Shown: positions 35,935 through 46,034 of the stretch, piece by piece
How the letters are laid out: the number at the start of each line of letters is the position of its first letter
Numbering within the stretch: the first letter of the stretch is position 1
From: Curvibacter gracilis ATCC BAA-807
GTDB lineage: Bacteria; Pseudomonadota; Gammaproteobacteria; Burkholderiales; Burkholderiaceae_C
Direction: 5' to 3'
DNA length: 64,000 bases
Assembly: GCF_000518645.1 (NCBI RefSeq)
Contig: NZ_JADZ01000013.1
Span: 1 to 64,000, forward strand
Position numbers and translations under genes: made by a program
The notes under the pieces: model-generated
What the model saw: only the letters and a program-made list of their open reading frames with translations
Told to the model about the DNA's origin: nothing
Databases searched by the model: none

Positions 35935-37025
35935 GCTTTGCCTCAGGCACGGATAACTTGCGACGGGTGATCGTGTGCGCATTCTTGCCTTTGGTTGCCG
36001 CGGTAGGCCCGTGCTCAGGCGCTTTGGCGGCACAGCCGCAACCACTCACCCAGGCAACGGTCGGACCGGCCCCCGTGGTCAAGCCGGCTCCTCCTGAGTT
36101 GGATTTGAACCAGTGGTTGCTGCGGATGCACAACGCATCCAGCCGCAAGGCCTATGTCGGCACGTTTGTGGTGATGTCAGCGGCGGGGGGCATGTACAGC
36201 TCGCGCATCTGGCATGTTTGTGATGGCGATGTACAGATGGAACGCATCGATGCGCTGACCGGGCCGCCTCGTTCAACGTTGCGCCGAAATGATCAGGTCA
36301 TCACATTTTTGCCTGAACTGCGTGTGGCGCGTGCCGAAAAGCGCGAGTCGCTGGGCGTGTTCCCCAATCTGCGGCGGGGTGCGGACCCGGCGCTGGCCAA
36401 TTTGTACCAGGCCAGTGCGCAAGGCGTGGATCGGGTGGCCGGCTTTGATGCGGATGTGGTGCTGATTCAACCCAAAGATGTACAACGCTTCGGCTACCGC
36501 ATCTGGAGCGAGAAAAAGTCTGGTTTGGTGGTCAAGATCCAGACCCTGGATTCTGACGGGCGGGTGCTGGAGCAGGCCGCTTTTTCCGAGTTGGACCTTG
36601 ACGCCAATGTGAAGATGGAAAAGTTGGCCCAGATGATGGCGGCCACCAGCGGGTATCGGGTGGAGCACCCAGATCTGACCAAGACCACGGCGCAACAGGA
36701 AGGTTGGGCCTTGAAGGGCCCCGTGGCTGGCTTCCAGACCGTCAGTTGCTACAGGCGCGGCATGCCTGCCGCCCCCACGATCGGACCCAAGGGGCCACCG
36801 GAGCCCACGCTGCAATGGACCTTTTCTGATGGCCTGGCCACGGTCTCTCTGTTCATCGAGCCCTATGACCGCCAGCCACGTGCCGCCGATGAAGTGCAAC
36901 TCTCCATGGGGGCCACGCAAACCCTGGGCAAGCGGGTGCTCGGCGATTGGTGGGTGACCCTGGTGGGCGAAGTGCCTGCTCAGACCTTGAAGCTGTTTGT
37001 TCAGAACCTTGAGCGACTCAAGTAA
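35931..37025 (+). CDS. rseB: Periplasmic sigma-E regulator RseB/MucB
   Basis: This 364-residue protein binds the periplasmic part of RseA and protects it from the first protease. It starts at GTG 35931 with a signal peptide (NLRRVIVCAFLPLVAAV to ALAAQ), then the LolA-like N-domain (WLLRMHNASSRKAYVGTFVV, then HVCDGDVQMERIDALTG) and the C-terminal domain (VAGFQTVSCYRRGM). The GTGA overlap with rseA implies translational coupling. Cys in HVCDGD and SVSCYR-like positions may form a disulfide. Confidence 0.92.
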   Translation: MSFASGTDNLRRVIVCAFLPLVAAVGPCSGALAAQPQPLTQATVGPAPVVKPAPPELDLNQWLLRMHNASSRKAYVGTFVVMSAAGGMYSSRIWHVCDGDVQMERIDALTGPPRSTLRRNDQVITFLPELRVARAEKRESLGVFPNLRRGADPALANLYQASAQGVDRVAGFDADVVLIQPKDVQRFGYRIWSEKKSGLVVKIQTLDSDGRVLEQAAFSELDLDANVKMEKLAQMMAATSGYRVEHPDLTKTTAQQEGWALKGPVAGFQTVSCYRRGMPAAPTIGPKGPPEPTLQWTFSDGLATVSLFIEPYDRQPRAADEVQLSMGATQTLGKRVLGDWWVTLVGEVPAQTLKLFVQNLERLK

Positions 37026-37120
37026 AACCCCTGCCAGCCTTCGTCGGCCCGTTGCGAATCACGCCCCGGGCCTTTGGTGTTTCTGACTTGATGCATGAAT
37101 TGATTCTTGAAAGGACCATG

Positions 37121-38602
37121 ATGCCAATCGTCCCCTGGAAAAAAAGCCTGAACGCCTGGGTGCTGCTGGCGGCGGTGGGCAGTGCCTCCGCGTTGTCTCT
37201 GTTTCCGACGCACGCGGCGCAAGCCCAAAGTGCGCCAATGCAGCGGACATTGCCAGACTTCACAGACCTGGTCGATCAAGTGGGGCCTTCGGTGGTCAAC
37301 ATCCGAACCCTTGAAAAAGTCTCCAGCCGGGCTGGGGCCGGCACTGGCATGGATGAAGACATGCTGGAGTTCTTCCGCCGCTTTGGTCTGCCGGTGCCGC
37401 AGGTGCCCCGCCAGACGCCCAAGCAGCAGCGCCCCCAGCCCGAGGAGGAAGCGCAGCCACGGGGGGTGGGCTCCGGTTTCATCCTGACGCCCGATGGCTT
37501 CATCATGACCAATGCCCATGTGGTGGAAGATGCCGATGAGGTGCTGGTCACCTTGACGGACAAGCGCGAGTTCAAGGCCCGCATCGTCGGCTCTGACAAA
37601 CGCACCGATGTGGCTGTGGTCAAGATCGAAGCCTCCGGATTGCCGGCTGTGAAGCTGGGTGATGTGGCCCGTCTGCGGGTGGGGGAGTGGGTGATGGCCA
37701 TTGGCTCGCCCTTCGGCCTGGAGAACACGGTCACGGCCGGTATCGTGAGCGCCAAACAACGCGAAACGGGTGATTACCTTCCTTTCATCCAGACCGATGT
37801 TGCGATCAACCCAGGCAACTCGGGTGGGCCCTTGATCAACATGCGTGGGGAGGTCATTGGCATCAACAGCCAGATCTACTCCCGTTCGGGCGGCTTCATG
37901 GGCATTTCCTTTGCCATTCCGATCGATGAAGCCATCCGGGTGAGTGACCAGCTGCGTGTCAGCGGACGCGTTTCGCGGGGTCGCATCGGCGTGCAGATCG
38001 ATCAGGTGACCAAGGAGGTCGCCGATTCGGTCGGCCTGTCCAAGGCTCAAGGTGCCCTGGTCCGAGGGGTTGAGTCTGGATCGCCTGCAGACAAGGCCGG
38101 CGTGGAGCCGGGTGACGTGATCTTGCGCTTTGATGGCAAGCCGATCGAGAAGAGTGCCGATCTGCCGCGTCTGGTGGGTAACACCAAGCCTGGCTCGCGC
38201 AGCACCCTGACGGTGTTCCGGCGCGGCGCCAATCGCGATCTGGCGATCACGGTGGCAGAAATCGAGCCCGACTCGGTGGCGGCGCGCAAGAGCGATCGCG
38301 ATGACAAGCCGCGCAGTTCCTCGGCGGCACAGTCCTTGGGCTTGGTGGTCACTGAGCTGACGGCTGCCCAGAAGAAGGAACTCAAGCTCAAGGGTGGGGT
38401 GCGTGTCGATGCTGCGACCGAGGCGGCGGCCCGGGCCGGTTTGCGGGAAGGTGACGTGATCCTCTCCGTGGCCAATGTCGAAACGCTGTCTGTGAAGGAT
38501 TTTGAGCAGGCATTGGCCAAGGCGGATCGCAGCAAGGTGATCAGTGTGCTGTTCCGCCGTGGCGACTGGACCCAACTCGCCACATTGCGTCCGGCCCGCT
38601 GA
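37121..38602 (+). CDS. mucD: Periplasmic serine protease MucD/DegP family
   Basis: This 493-residue HtrA protease/chaperone degrades misfolded envelope proteins. A signal peptide (WVLLAAVGSASALSLF to HAAQAQ) is followed by a trypsin-like domain with His133 (NAHVVED), Asp163 (RTDVAVVKI) and Ser234 (GNSGGPL), then two PDZ domains (about 285-375 and 395-490). AAAGGA precedes it; ATG 37121 gives five-base spacing and ATG 37118 is the alternative. As the last gene of the sigma-E operon it supplies the protease arm of the response. Confidence 0.96.
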   Translation: MPIVPWKKSLNAWVLLAAVGSASALSLFPTHAAQAQSAPMQRTLPDFTDLVDQVGPSVVNIRTLEKVSSRAGAGTGMDEDMLEFFRRFGLPVPQVPRQTPKQQRPQPEEEAQPRGVGSGFILTPDGFIMTNAHVVEDADEVLVTLTDKREFKARIVGSDKRTDVAVVKIEASGLPAVKLGDVARLRVGEWVMAIGSPFGLENTVTAGIVSAKQRETGDYLPFIQTDVAINPGNSGGPLINMRGEVIGINSQIYSRSGGFMGISFAIPIDEAIRVSDQLRVSGRVSRGRIGVQIDQVTKEVADSVGLSKAQGALVRGVESGSPADKAGVEPGDVILRFDGKPIEKSADLPRLVGNTKPGSRSTLTVFRRGANRDLAITVAEIEPDSVAARKSDRDDKPRSSSAAQSLGLVVTELTAAQKKELKLKGGVRVDAATEAAARAGLREGDVILSVANVETLSVKDFEQALAKADRSKVISVLFRRGDWTQLATLRPAR

Positions 38603-38610
38603 TGGGGATG

Positions 38611-38689
38611 CCGGCCTTGTTTCAACCCTTCTGCCTGCTCGGGTTTGCGCACGCAGATGTCCCGTTTTGGACAAGGTCGGTGCTTTTTT
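38611..38689 (+). terminator. Probable terminator of the sigma-E operon
   Basis: CCGGCCTTGT (38611-38620) pairs with ACAAGGTCGG (38671-38680, one G-T pair) across a long loop, followed by TGCTTTTTTC. It begins eight bases after the mucD stop. The long loop lowers certainty. Confidence 0.55.
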
Positions 38690-38846
38690 CAAACAGGGGT
38701 GGGCTTGGGGATAAAAAGTGTGCAGGTGCTCACGTATTCAGGGCCTAATTCGCCGTTTAGGTAGAATTGCCCTGTTGACCGATGCGCTTCGGCATATCGA
38801 GAAGATCAAAAACCACGATACGGGAAGCCAGATCGTCGAAAGATGG

Positions 38847-38913
38847 TGATCCACAGATCACCCACAAGTTGTTCAGAATTTCTTCGTTCAATTTGTGCAT
38901 AAGCTGTGGATAA
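38847..38913. promoter_or_regulatory. Cluster of DnaA-box-like sites
   Basis: TGTGGATAA at 38905-38913 is a perfect DnaA box (TTATCCACA on the other strand). TGTGCATAA at 38894-38902 fits TTATNCACA and lies 11 bp before it in the same orientation. TGATCCACA at 38847-38855 is one mismatch away in the opposite orientation, and TCACCCACA at 38858-38866 is a weaker match. The chromosomal origin is normally next to dnaA/dnaN, not seen here, so a regulatory or titration role is more likely. Confidence 0.5.
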
Positions 38914-38994
38914 ATATCTTGTTGCAGTGTTGCAACGACGAGGTCTTGGTCTTGCTCGGGCTGTACGTCCCAGGCTTTTTGCCTACAATGAAGC

Positions 38995-39060
38995 TCCAAC
39001 TATCGCAGTTGCCATAGATTGTTGGTTCAGGGCGCGTCGCCACAAGACGCGCCCTTTTTT
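38995..39060 (+). ncRNA. Candidate short transcript ending in intrinsic terminator
   Basis: A TACAAT element (38984-38989) would start a transcript near 38995 that ends at the strong terminator below, giving an RNA of about 65 bases. The -35 region is poor. It may be a small RNA or an attenuated lepA leader; the 5' end is a guess. Confidence 0.3.
39030..39060 (+). terminator. Strong intrinsic terminator before lepA
   Basis: GGGCGCGTC (39030-39038) and GACGCGCCC (39046-39054) form a perfect 9-bp stem with a 7-base loop and six T. No gene ends just upstream on the + strand, so it must stop a short or unannotated transcript or attenuate lepA. Confidence 0.9.
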
Positions 39061-39105
39061 CTTGTGCCTCCTCCAGACAATTCAATTACTTAAGCGTTCT
39101 CGTTG

Positions 39106-40914
39106 ATGAATCACATCAGAAATTTTTCGATCATCGCCCACATCGACCACGGCAAATCAACGCTGGCCGACCGCTTGATCCAGCGCTGCGGAGGCCTTGA
39201 AGAGCGTGAGATGGAGGCACAGGTGCTTGATTCGATGGACATCGAAAAAGAGCGTGGGATAACCATCAAGGCGCAGACCGCTGCGCTGCAGTACAAGGCC
39301 AAGGATGGGCAGGTCTACAACCTGAACCTGATCGACACCCCCGGCCACGTCGACTTCTCCTATGAAGTGAGCCGCTCTTTGTCGGCCTGTGAGGGCGCGC
39401 TGTTGGTGGTGGATGCTTCGCAGGGTGTCGAGGCCCAGACCGTGGCCAATTGCTACACCGCACTCGACCTGGGGGTCGAGGTGCTGCCGGTGCTCAACAA
39501 GATGGATTTGCCGCAGGCCGATCCCGAGAACGCCAAGGCCGAGGTCGAGGACGTGATCGGCATCGACGCCACCGACGCGATTCCCTGTTCGGCCAAGACC
39601 GGCATGGGCATCGACGAGATTCTCGAAGCCATCGTCGCCAAGATTCCGGCCCCCAAAGGCAACCCGAATGCTCCCTTGCGGGCCATGATCATCGACAGCT
39701 GGTTCGACAGCTACGTGGGTGTGGTGATGCTGGTGCGCGTCGTGGATGGTCGCCTCGGGCGCGGTGAGCGCTTCAAGATGATGGCCACGGGCACGGTGTA
39801 CAACGCCGACAACCTCGGTGTGTTCACACCGGCCAACCTGCCGCGTGAATCGCTGGAGGCGGGTGAGGTGGGCTACATCATTGCTGGCATCAAGGAGTTG
39901 CAGGCGGCCAAGGTGGGCGACACCATCACACTTGAAAAGAAGTTGCCCAACAACCTGGGGCCGGCTACCGAAGCGCTGCCCGGTTTCAAGGAAATCCAGC
40001 CCCAGGTGTTCGCCGGTCTGTACCCGACCGAGGCCAACCAATACGACTCCCTGCGTGACAGCCTGGAAAAACTCAAGCTCAACGATGCCTCGCTGCAGTT
40101 CGAGCCCGAGGTGTCTCAGGCTCTGGGTTTCGGTTTCCGCTGCGGCTTCCTCGGTCTGCTGCACATGGAGATCGTGCAGGAGCGCCTGGAGCGCGAGTTC
40201 GATCAAGACCTGATCACCACCGCACCCAGCGTGGTCTACGAGGTGGTCAAGGGCGATGGCGAAGTCATCATGGTGGAGAACCCGGCCAAGATGCCGGACC
40301 AGGGACGCATCCAGGAGATCCGCGAGCCCATCGTGACCGTGCACCTGTACATGCCGCAGGACTACGTGGGCGCCGTGATGACATTGGCCAACCAGAAGCG
40401 TGGCGTCCAGATGAACATGGCCTACCACGGCCGCCAGGTGATGCTCACCTACGAGCTGCCCCTGGGCGAGATCGTGCTGGACTTCTTCGACAAGCTCAAA
40501 TCCGTCAGCCGTGGTTACGCCTCGATGGACTACGAGTTCAAGGAGTACCGCGCCTCTGACGTGGTGAAGGTCGACATCCTGCTCAACGGCGAAAAGGTCG
40601 ACGCACTGTCCATCATCGTGCACCGCAGCCAGTCCCAGTACCGCGGCCGTGCGGTCGCGGCCAAGATGCGCGAAATCATCAGCCGGCAGATGTTCGATGT
40701 GGCCATCCAGGCCGCCATCGGCGCCAACATCATCGCGCGCGAATCCATCAAGGCCTTGCGCAAGAACGTGCTGGCCAAGTGCTATGGCGGCGACGTCAGC
40801 CGCAAGCGCAAACTCCTTGAGAAACAAAAGGCGGGTAAGAAACGCATGAAACAGATCGGTTCGGTCGAGGTGCCGCAAGAGGCATTCCTGGCCATTCTGC
40901 AGGTGGAGGATTGA
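39106..40914 (+). CDS. lepA: Elongation factor 4 (LepA)
   Basis: This is a 602-residue translational GTPase that back-translocates or rescues stalled ribosomes and assists 30S assembly. G1 is [10 protein letters not shown]3 DTPGHVDF, G4 NKMDLPQAD and G5 CSAKTG. Domains II, III and the EF-G-like V follow, and the LepA-specific C-terminal domain ends with [23 protein letters not shown] 39106 is used; the preceding TTG is in frame. Its stop overlaps the lepB start region, the classic lepA-lepB operon. Confidence 0.98.
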   Translation: MNHIRNFSIIAHIDHGKSTLADRLIQRCGGLEEREMEAQVLDSMDIEKERGITIKAQTAALQYKAKDGQVYNLNLIDTPGHVDFSYEVSRSLSACEGALLVVDASQGVEAQTVANCYTALDLGVEVLPVLNKMDLPQADPENAKAEVEDVIGIDATDAIPCSAKTGMGIDEILEAIVAKIPAPKGNPNAPLRAMIIDSWFDSYVGVVMLVRVVDGRLGRGERFKMMATGTVYNADNLGVFTPANLPRESLEAGEVGYIIAGIKELQAAKVGDTITLEKKLPNNLGPATEALPGFKEIQPQVFAGLYPTEANQYDSLRDSLEKLKLNDASLQFEPEVSQALGFGFRCGFLGLLHMEIVQERLEREFDQDLITTAPSVVYEVVKGDGEVIMVENPAKMPDQGRIQEIREPIVTVHLYMPQDYVGAVMTLANQKRGVQMNMAYHGRQVMLTYELPLGEIVLDFFDKLKSVSRGYASMDYEFKEYRASDVVKVDILLNGEKVDALSIIVHRSQSQYRGRAVAAKMREIISRQMFDVAIQAAIGANIIARESIKALRKNVLAKCYGGDVSRKRKLLEKQKAGKKRMKQIGSVEVPQEAFLAILQVED

Positions 40915-41897
40915 TGATGAACGCCATGTCAACGGTCACGGCCATCATCCTGGCTGGTTTTGCGGCCTACATCGGAGCCTGGTACCTCAACATCGGGGGC
41001 ATCGAGGGCAATTTTGCGTTGCTGCTGTTCCTGGCCACCTTGGTCACTGGGGCGTATTGGCTGGCTGAGCGCTTTTACTTTCTGCCGCGCCGGCGTCAGG
41101 CCGCTGCGGCCGTCGACGCCGCACAGGCCCAACGCCGCGAAGAACTCACCCGCATGGGCATCAAGCAGGTCGATGGTGATGTGGAAGACACCAAAGCCCG
41201 CCTGCTGATGCAACCCTGGTGGTTGGATTGGACCGCAGGCCTGTTCCCCGTGATCGCCGCGGTCTTCGTGTTGCGTTCCTTCCTGTTCGAGCCGTTCAAG
41301 ATTCCGTCGGGCTCCATGATCCCGACCCTGCTGGTGGGCGATCTGATCCTGGTGAACAAGTTCGCCTATGGCGTGCGTCTGCCGGTGATCAACAAGAAGA
41401 TCACCGATGGCACACCGCCCCAGCGCGGCGATGTGATGGTGTTCCGTTACCCACCCAAGCCCAGCCTGGACTACATCAAGCGTGTGGTGGGGGTGCCGGG
41501 CGATGAGGTGGCCTACATCAACAAGCGCCTGACCATCAACGGCAAGCCGCTGGAGACCACGGCCATCCCTGATTTCTTCGATGAAGACGCCGTGCGCTAC
41601 TTCAAGCAATTCGAGGAGAAGTTGGGTGATCAACCGCACCGCCTGCTCAACGACCCGGACCGTCCTGCTTTTGTGCCGGGCGTGGAAGACTTTCCGTTCA
41701 AGGCCAACTGCCACTACACCATTGAAGGGGTGACCTGCAAGGTGCCTGACGGCCATTACTTCATGATGGGCGACAATCGCGATAATTCGCTGGACTCACG
41801 CTATTGGGGCTTCGTGCCCGATGCCAACATCGTCGGCAAAGCAGTGTTTGTCTGGATGAACTTCGGTAACCTGAAGCGCATTGGGCCCTTCCATTGA
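40914..41897 (+). CDS. lepB: Signal peptidase I
   Basis: This 327-residue inner-membrane protease cleaves signal peptides of exported proteins. N-terminal hydrophobic segments (AIILAGFAAYIGAWYL, FALLLFLATLVTGAYWL and LFPVIAAVFVLRSFLF) precede the catalytic domain with nucleophile Ser134 (PSGSMIPTL) and general base Lys189 (YIKRVVGVPGDE). The box E motif GDNRDNSLDSR is intact. GGTGGAGGA precedes ATG 40914, which overlaps the lepA stop; ATG 40917 or 40926 may be used instead. Confidence 0.97.
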   Translation: MMNAMSTVTAIILAGFAAYIGAWYLNIGGIEGNFALLLFLATLVTGAYWLAERFYFLPRRRQAAAAVDAAQAQRREELTRMGIKQVDGDVEDTKARLLMQPWWLDWTAGLFPVIAAVFVLRSFLFEPFKIPSGSMIPTLLVGDLILVNKFAYGVRLPVINKKITDGTPPQRGDVMVFRYPPKPSLDYIKRVVGVPGDEVAYINKRLTINGKPLETTAIPDFFDEDAVRYFKQFEEKLGDQPHRLLNDPDRPAFVPGVEDFPFKANCHYTIEGVTCKVPDGHYFMMGDNRDNSLDSRYWGFVPDANIVGKAVFVWMNFGNLKRIGPFH

Positions 41898-41949
41898 AGC
41901 TGGCTCGCAAGTGCATGCCTCGGGTCAATCGCACAAGAGGGATCGAAAT

Positions 41950-42312
41950 ATGAACAGACACATTCCAGTGGGCCGCTCGTCTCAGCGCGGCATGTCCTTC
42001 ATCTCACTGGTGCTCCTGGCGGCGCTGATCGTCTCGGTTTTTGTCGTGGGTGCCCAGGTGGTTCCCACGGGCATTGAATATGTCGCGGCCAAGCGCGCCA
42101 TCGACCGGGCCAAGACCGGCAACACGGTGGCCGAGATCCAGCAGGCGTTTGACCGCTCTGCGGCCATCGACGACATCACATCGATCACGGGCAAAGACCT
42201 CGACATTCGAAAGGCCGGTGACAAAGTCATCGTCTCCTTCGCCTATGTCCGTGAAATTCATCTCATCGGGCCAGCTTATCTGGTCATGAAATACAGCGCG
42301 CAGACCAACTAG
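41950..42312 (+). CDS. DUF4845 membrane-anchored protein
   Basis: This 120-residue protein has an N-terminal membrane segment (SFISLVLLAALIVSVFVVGAQ) after a basic, Gly-containing lead (RSSQRGMSFIS) similar to a pilin-type leader, then a small periplasmic domain. The family is regularly found between lepB and rnc in betaproteobacteria and its function is unknown. A GAGGGATCG site precedes ATG 41950. The stop abuts the rnc GTG. Confidence 0.88.
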   Translation: MNRHIPVGRSSQRGMSFISLVLLAALIVSVFVVGAQVVPTGIEYVAAKRAIDRAKTGNTVAEIQQAFDRSAAIDDITSITGKDLDIRKAGDKVIVSFAYVREIHLIGPAYLVMKYSAQTN

Positions 42313-42996
42313 GTGGACCCTCGACTTCAAACCCTGCAGCAGAAGCTGCAACACACATTTGCGGACCCGAAGCTGTTTCAGCGGGCGGTGACCCACCGCA
42401 GTTTTTCCGCCGACCACAACGAGCGTCTTGAATTCCTGGGCGACTCGGTGCTCAACCTGGCGGTGTCCAGCCTGCTGTACCGGCGCCTGGGCACCTTGGC
42501 CGAGGGGGATCTGTCGCGCACGCGGGCCAATCTGGTCAAGCAAGACACCTTGCACCAACTGGCCTTGGATCTTGATCTGCCCGGCGTACTTCGTCTGGGC
42601 GAAGGGGAGGCCCGCTCCGGCGGGCAGAAACGCCCCTCCATCCTGGCCGATGCCGTGGAAGCCCTGATCGGCGCGGTGTTCCTGGATGCCGGCTATGGTC
42701 CGGCCGAGGCCCTGGTGCACCGGCTGTACCAGGCCGTGGAGATCAACCCACAGATGCAAGCCATGGGCAAGGATGCCAAGACGGGCTTGCAGGAGTGGTT
42801 GCAGGCCCGCAAAATGAAAGTGCCGTCCTACCGCGTGGTGCTCACCACGGGGGTGGCGCATCGCCAGACCTTTGATGTCGAGTGTGAAATTCCCGAACTG
42901 GGCCTGACCGAGCGAGGCATCGGCGGCTCCCGGCGTGCCGGCGAGCAGGCCGCCGCAGCAGCGATGCTGCTCACCCTGAAAGCGAAATACAAATGA
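42313..42996 (+). CDS. rnc: Ribonuclease III
   Basis: This 227-residue RNase III cuts double-stranded RNA in rRNA and mRNA processing. The signature [13 protein letters not shown] carries Glu40 and Asp44, and the second acidic pair is Asp113/Glu116 ([12 protein letters not shown]). A double-stranded RNA-binding domain occupies the last ~70 residues ([19 protein letters not shown] onward). The start is GTG 42313, directly after the preceding stop. It overlaps era by four bases. Confidence 0.97.
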   Translation: MDPRLQTLQQKLQHTFADPKLFQRAVTHRSFSADHNERLEFLGDSVLNLAVSSLLYRRLGTLAEGDLSRTRANLVKQDTLHQLALDLDLPGVLRLGEGEARSGGQKRPSILADAVEALIGAVFLDAGYGPAEALVHRLYQAVEINPQMQAMGKDAKTGLQEWLQARKMKVPSYRVVLTTGVAHRQTFDVECEIPELGLTERGIGGSRRAGEQAAAAAMLLTLKAKYK

Positions 42997-44012
42997 ACGA
43001 CGCTACAAAGCCTGTAGCCGGCCCGAACGCCGACCTCGAAGCCATGCTGGCTGCCGCCAAGCCAGGCGCTGCCCCCGTGACCGCCGCTGACGTGGTGGCG
43101 GGTGCCGCCCCTGTCGAAGGCCAGCGCTGTGGCGTGATCGCCATCGTGGGCAAGCCCAACGTGGGCAAATCCACGCTGCTCAACGCCCTGATCGGCCAGA
43201 AGATCAGCATCACCTCGCGCAAGGCCCAAACCACACGCCACCGCATCACCGGCATCCGCACCCTGGGGCAGACCCAGTACGTGTTTGTCGACACCCCCGG
43301 CTTCCAGACCCGCCACAGCACGGCACTCAACAAGTCGCTCAACAAGACGGTGATGGGCGCCATCGGTGACGTGGACCTGGTGCTGTTCGTGGTCGAGGCC
43401 GGCAATTTCACCCTGGCCGACGCCAAGGTGCTGTCCCTGCTCAAGCCCGGCATCCCGGCGCTGCTGGTGGCCAACAAGCTTGACACCGTGAACCGCCGCG
43501 CCGAGTTGGCACCCTGGCTCAAGAGCATGCAGGAACGCCATCCCTTCAACGAATTCGTGCCCATGTCGGCCAAGAACAAGGGCGACATCGAGCGCCTGTT
43601 CGGCATTTGCGAGAAATACCTGCCTGAGCAGGCCTGGTTCTATGGCGCCGATGAACTGACCGACCGCAGCGAGAAGTTCCTGGCCTCCGAAACGGTGCGT
43701 GAAAAACTTTTCCGCTTCACCGGCGATGAGCTGCCCTACACCTCGACCGTGGTCATCGACAAGTTCGACGAGGAAAAGAGCAAGACCCACAACCGCATGC
43801 TGCGCATCTCGGCCACCATCGTGGTCGAGCGCGACGGCCACAAGGCCATGGTGATCGGCGACAAGGGCGAGCGCCTCAAGCGCATCGGCACCGAAGCCCG
43901 GCAGGAGCTTGAAAAGCTCATGGACGCCAAGGTGTTCCTGGAGCTGTGGGTCAAGGTCCGCTCGGGCTGGGCCGACGATGAAGCCCGTGTGCGCAGCTTC
44001 GGCTACGAGTAA
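42993..44012 (+). CDS. era: GTPase Era
   Basis: This 339-residue Era GTPase binds 16S rRNA near its 3' end and aids 30S maturation. G1 is GKPNVGKST at 53-61, G3 DTPGFQT and G4 NKLD. The KH RNA-binding domain lies at about 250-335 ([20 protein letters not shown]). It has an Ala/Pro-rich N-terminal extension of about 45 residues not present in E. coli Era. ATG 42993 overlaps the rnc stop. The rnc-era pairing is nearly universal in proteobacteria. Confidence 0.97.
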   Translation: MNDATKPVAGPNADLEAMLAAAKPGAAPVTAADVVAGAAPVEGQRCGVIAIVGKPNVGKSTLLNALIGQKISITSRKAQTTRHRITGIRTLGQTQYVFVDTPGFQTRHSTALNKSLNKTVMGAIGDVDLVLFVVEAGNFTLADAKVLSLLKPGIPALLVANKLDTVNRRAELAPWLKSMQERHPFNEFVPMSAKNKGDIERLFGICEKYLPEQAWFYGADELTDRSEKFLASETVREKLFRFTGDELPYTSTVVIDKFDEEKSKTHNRMLRISATIVVERDGHKAMVIGDKGERLKRIGTEARQELEKLMDAKVFLELWVKVRSGWADDEARVRSFGYE

Positions 44013-44024
44013 GCGACTCCCGCC

Positions 44025-44789
44025 GTGGCGCCCCCGAAGCGCATTGCAGACGAACCCGCCTTCGTTCTGCACCGCTACGACTGGAGTGAGTCCAGCCTGA
44101 TCCTCGAGGTCATGACCCGGCACCACGGCCGCCAGGCCCTGGTGGCCAAGGGCGCCAAGAAGCCCACCTCCAACTTCCGCCCGGTGCTGCTGCCCTTGCA
44201 GCCGCTGCGCCTGGGCTACAGCCTGTCGCCCGATGCGCAGGCCGAGATCCACACCCTCAAAGCGGCCGATTGGGTGGGCGGCCACATCATGCCCACGGGC
44301 GATGCCCTGTTGTCAGGCTATTACCTCAATGAACTGCTGATGCGCCTGCTGGCACGCGACGATCCGCATCCGGGTCTGTTCGACGCCTATGCCGCCGTGG
44401 TGAGGGTGCTGGCCAGCGAACACGGCGATGCATTGCAGCCCGTGCTGCGGGCCTTTGAGCTGGTGCTGCTGCGCGAGCTGGGCCTGCTGCCGGCACTCGA
44501 TCAGCAAACAGCGACCCTGACACCTTTGAGCCCCAAGAGGCTCTATGTGCTGGTGCCCGAAGGCGGCCTGCGTGAAGCGCAGGCCCAGGAGCGCGGCGGC
44601 CTGCCTGGGGCCTGGTGGCTGGCCTTGCAGCGCGCCCTCGATGAGCCCGCCCCGCTGGCCGCCACCTTGCGCGCCAGTGCCGATGGAACGGCCGAGCTCA
44701 AACACCAGCTTCGGGCCTTGCTCCACTACCATTGCGGATCGCGCACCCTGCGCACCCGGCAACTCATGATCGACCTGCAAAACCTATGA
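44025..44789 (+). CDS. recO: DNA repair protein RecO
   Basis: This 254-residue RecO helps load RecA in the RecFOR pathway. The N-terminal OB fold starts with [20 protein letters not shown] and continues with [20 protein letters not shown]. The C-terminal helical domain lacks the zinc cysteines of some family members. Start is GTG 44025, 12 bp after era. Its stop overlaps pdxJ (ATGA). Confidence 0.93.
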   Translation: MAPPKRIADEPAFVLHRYDWSESSLILEVMTRHHGRQALVAKGAKKPTSNFRPVLLPLQPLRLGYSLSPDAQAEIHTLKAADWVGGHIMPTGDALLSGYYLNELLMRLLARDDPHPGLFDAYAAVVRVLASEHGDALQPVLRAFELVLLRELGLLPALDQQTATLTPLSPKRLYVLVPEGGLREAQAQERGGLPGAWWLALQRALDEPAPLAATLRASADGTAELKHQLRALLHYHCGSRTLRTRQLMIDLQNL

Positions 44790-45559
44790 ACGCTGTGACC
44801 TCTTCCCTGCACCCGCTCACCGCCCTGTCGGTCAACCTCAACAAGGTGGCCCTGGTGCGCAACACCCGGCACCTGGGCATCCCCAGTGTCACCCGGGCGG
44901 CCGAGCTCTGCCTGCAGGCCGGTGCTGCCGGCATCACTGTGCACCCGCGCCCCGATGAGCGCCATATCCGGGCCGGTGATGTGGGCGATCTGGCAGCGCT
45001 GCTCAAGCAGTGGCCGAAGGCCGAGTTCAACATCGAGGGCAACCCCTTCCACAACCTGATGGACCACGTGCGCGAGTTCCGCCCGCACCAGGCCACCTTG
45101 GTGCCCGACAGCGAAGGTCAGTTCACCAGCGACCATGGCTGGAGCTTCCCGCAGGATGCCGGCCGGCTCAAGCCCTTGATCGATGAGGCCCATGCCCTGG
45201 GGGTGCGGGTCAGCCTGTTCATGGACCCGATTCCGGAGGCCATGGCGGCCGCCCGTGCCATCGGGGCCGACCGGGTCGAGCTTTACACCGAGACCTGGGC
45301 CCGTGCCTTTGGCACCCCGGATGAGGCCCGTGTGCTGGCGCAGTTTGCCGACACGGCGCGGGCAGCGCTGGCGGTCGGCCTGGGGCTCAATGCGGGGCAT
45401 GATCTGTCGCGCGACAACCTCAGCACGTTCCTGCGGGGGGTGCCGGGTGTGCAGGAAGTCTCCATCGGCCACGCATTGATCGCCGACGCCCTGGAGCTGG
45501 GCTATGAGGCCACGGTGCGCGACTACCTGCGCTGCATCTTGGCCGCTCAATCCGCCTGA
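44786..45559 (+). CDS. pdxJ: Pyridoxine 5'-phosphate synthase
   Basis: This 257-residue TIM barrel makes pyridoxine 5'-phosphate from deoxyxylulose phosphate and 3-amino-2-oxopropyl phosphate, the last ring-forming step of vitamin B6 synthesis. Motifs are [52 protein letters not shown] and [11 protein letters not shown] then [12 protein letters not shown] 44786 overlaps recO. Confidence 0.97.
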   Translation: MNAVTSSLHPLTALSVNLNKVALVRNTRHLGIPSVTRAAELCLQAGAAGITVHPRPDERHIRAGDVGDLAALLKQWPKAEFNIEGNPFHNLMDHVREFRPHQATLVPDSEGQFTSDHGWSFPQDAGRLKPLIDEAHALGVRVSLFMDPIPEAMAAARAIGADRVELYTETWARAFGTPDEARVLAQFADTARAALAVGLGLNAGHDLSRDNLSTFLRGVPGVQEVSIGHALIADALELGYEATVRDYLRCILAAQSA

Positions 45560-45574
45560 GCCCGGGGCGTTGCG

Positions 45575-45991
45575 ATGATCTACGGCATCGGGACCGACAT
45601 CTGCGACGTGCGCCGCATCCAGGCCAGCCTGGACCGCCACGGCGATCGCTTTGCCGAGCGGGTGCTGGCACCCGCCGAGCTGCAAACCTGGCGCGAGCGA
45701 ACCGAGCGCTGGCCCGAGCGCGGCGTGCGCTACCTGGCCACCCGTTTCTCGGCCAAGGAGGCCTTCAGCAAGGCCGTGGGCATGGGCATGCGCATGCCCA
45801 TGACCTGGCGTTCCTGCGAGATCGCCAAACTGCCCAGCGGGCAGCCGGTGATCGTGTTGCACGATGAGCTCAAGACCTGGTTCGAGGCCCGCGGTCTGCG
45901 CGCCCACGTCACCGTGACCGACGAGACCGACTACGCCGCCAGCTTTGTGGTGGTGGAGCACACCCCGCCTGGCCCTGCCGCCGCGGCCTGA
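45575..45991 (+). CDS. acpS: Holo-ACP synthase
   Basis: This 138-residue AcpS transfers phosphopantetheine from CoA to the acyl carrier protein (encoded at 32488). Magnesium ligands are Asp8 ([11 protein letters not shown]) and Glu62 ([13 protein letters not shown]). The C-terminus adds a short Pro/Ala tail. Its position after pdxJ is conserved in proteobacteria. It starts 15 bp after the pdxJ stop. Confidence 0.96.
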   Translation: MIYGIGTDICDVRRIQASLDRHGDRFAERVLAPAELQTWRERTERWPERGVRYLATRFSAKEAFSKAVGMGMRMPMTWRSCEIAKLPSGQPVIVLHDELKTWFEARGLRAHVTVTDETDYAASFVVVEHTPPGPAAAA

Positions 45992-46034
45992 ACCCCGCTT
46001 CTTTTTCTGTTTTCCGTTGGAAGAACCCTGCACC

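Larger units (their letters stand above)
38603..39105. other. Gene-free region mucD-lepA
   Basis: This is 503 bp, less GC-rich than its surroundings, with no convincing gene. It holds the probable mucD terminator, an AT-richer segment with DnaA-box-like sites (38847-38913), a -10-like TACAAT at 38984-38989, and a strong terminator ending 43 bp before lepA. Confidence 0.7.

Noticed and set aside
38847-38913. Replication origin at the DnaA-box cluster
   Set aside because: No dnaA, dnaN, gyrB or parAB nearby, too few boxes, and only a short AT-rich stretch; kept only as a possible regulatory or titration site.
38757-38999. 80-codon minus-strand frame in the mucD-lepA gap
   Set aside because: It looks less biased than most shadows, but has no ribosome-binding site and no family, and overlaps the DnaA-box-like sites. 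Not supported enough to call a gene.
39157-40932. 591-codon open frame antisense to lepA
   Set aside because: LepA on the + strand is unambiguous over the whole span; the antisense translation is His/Val/Leu-biased, as expected of a codon-bias shadow.
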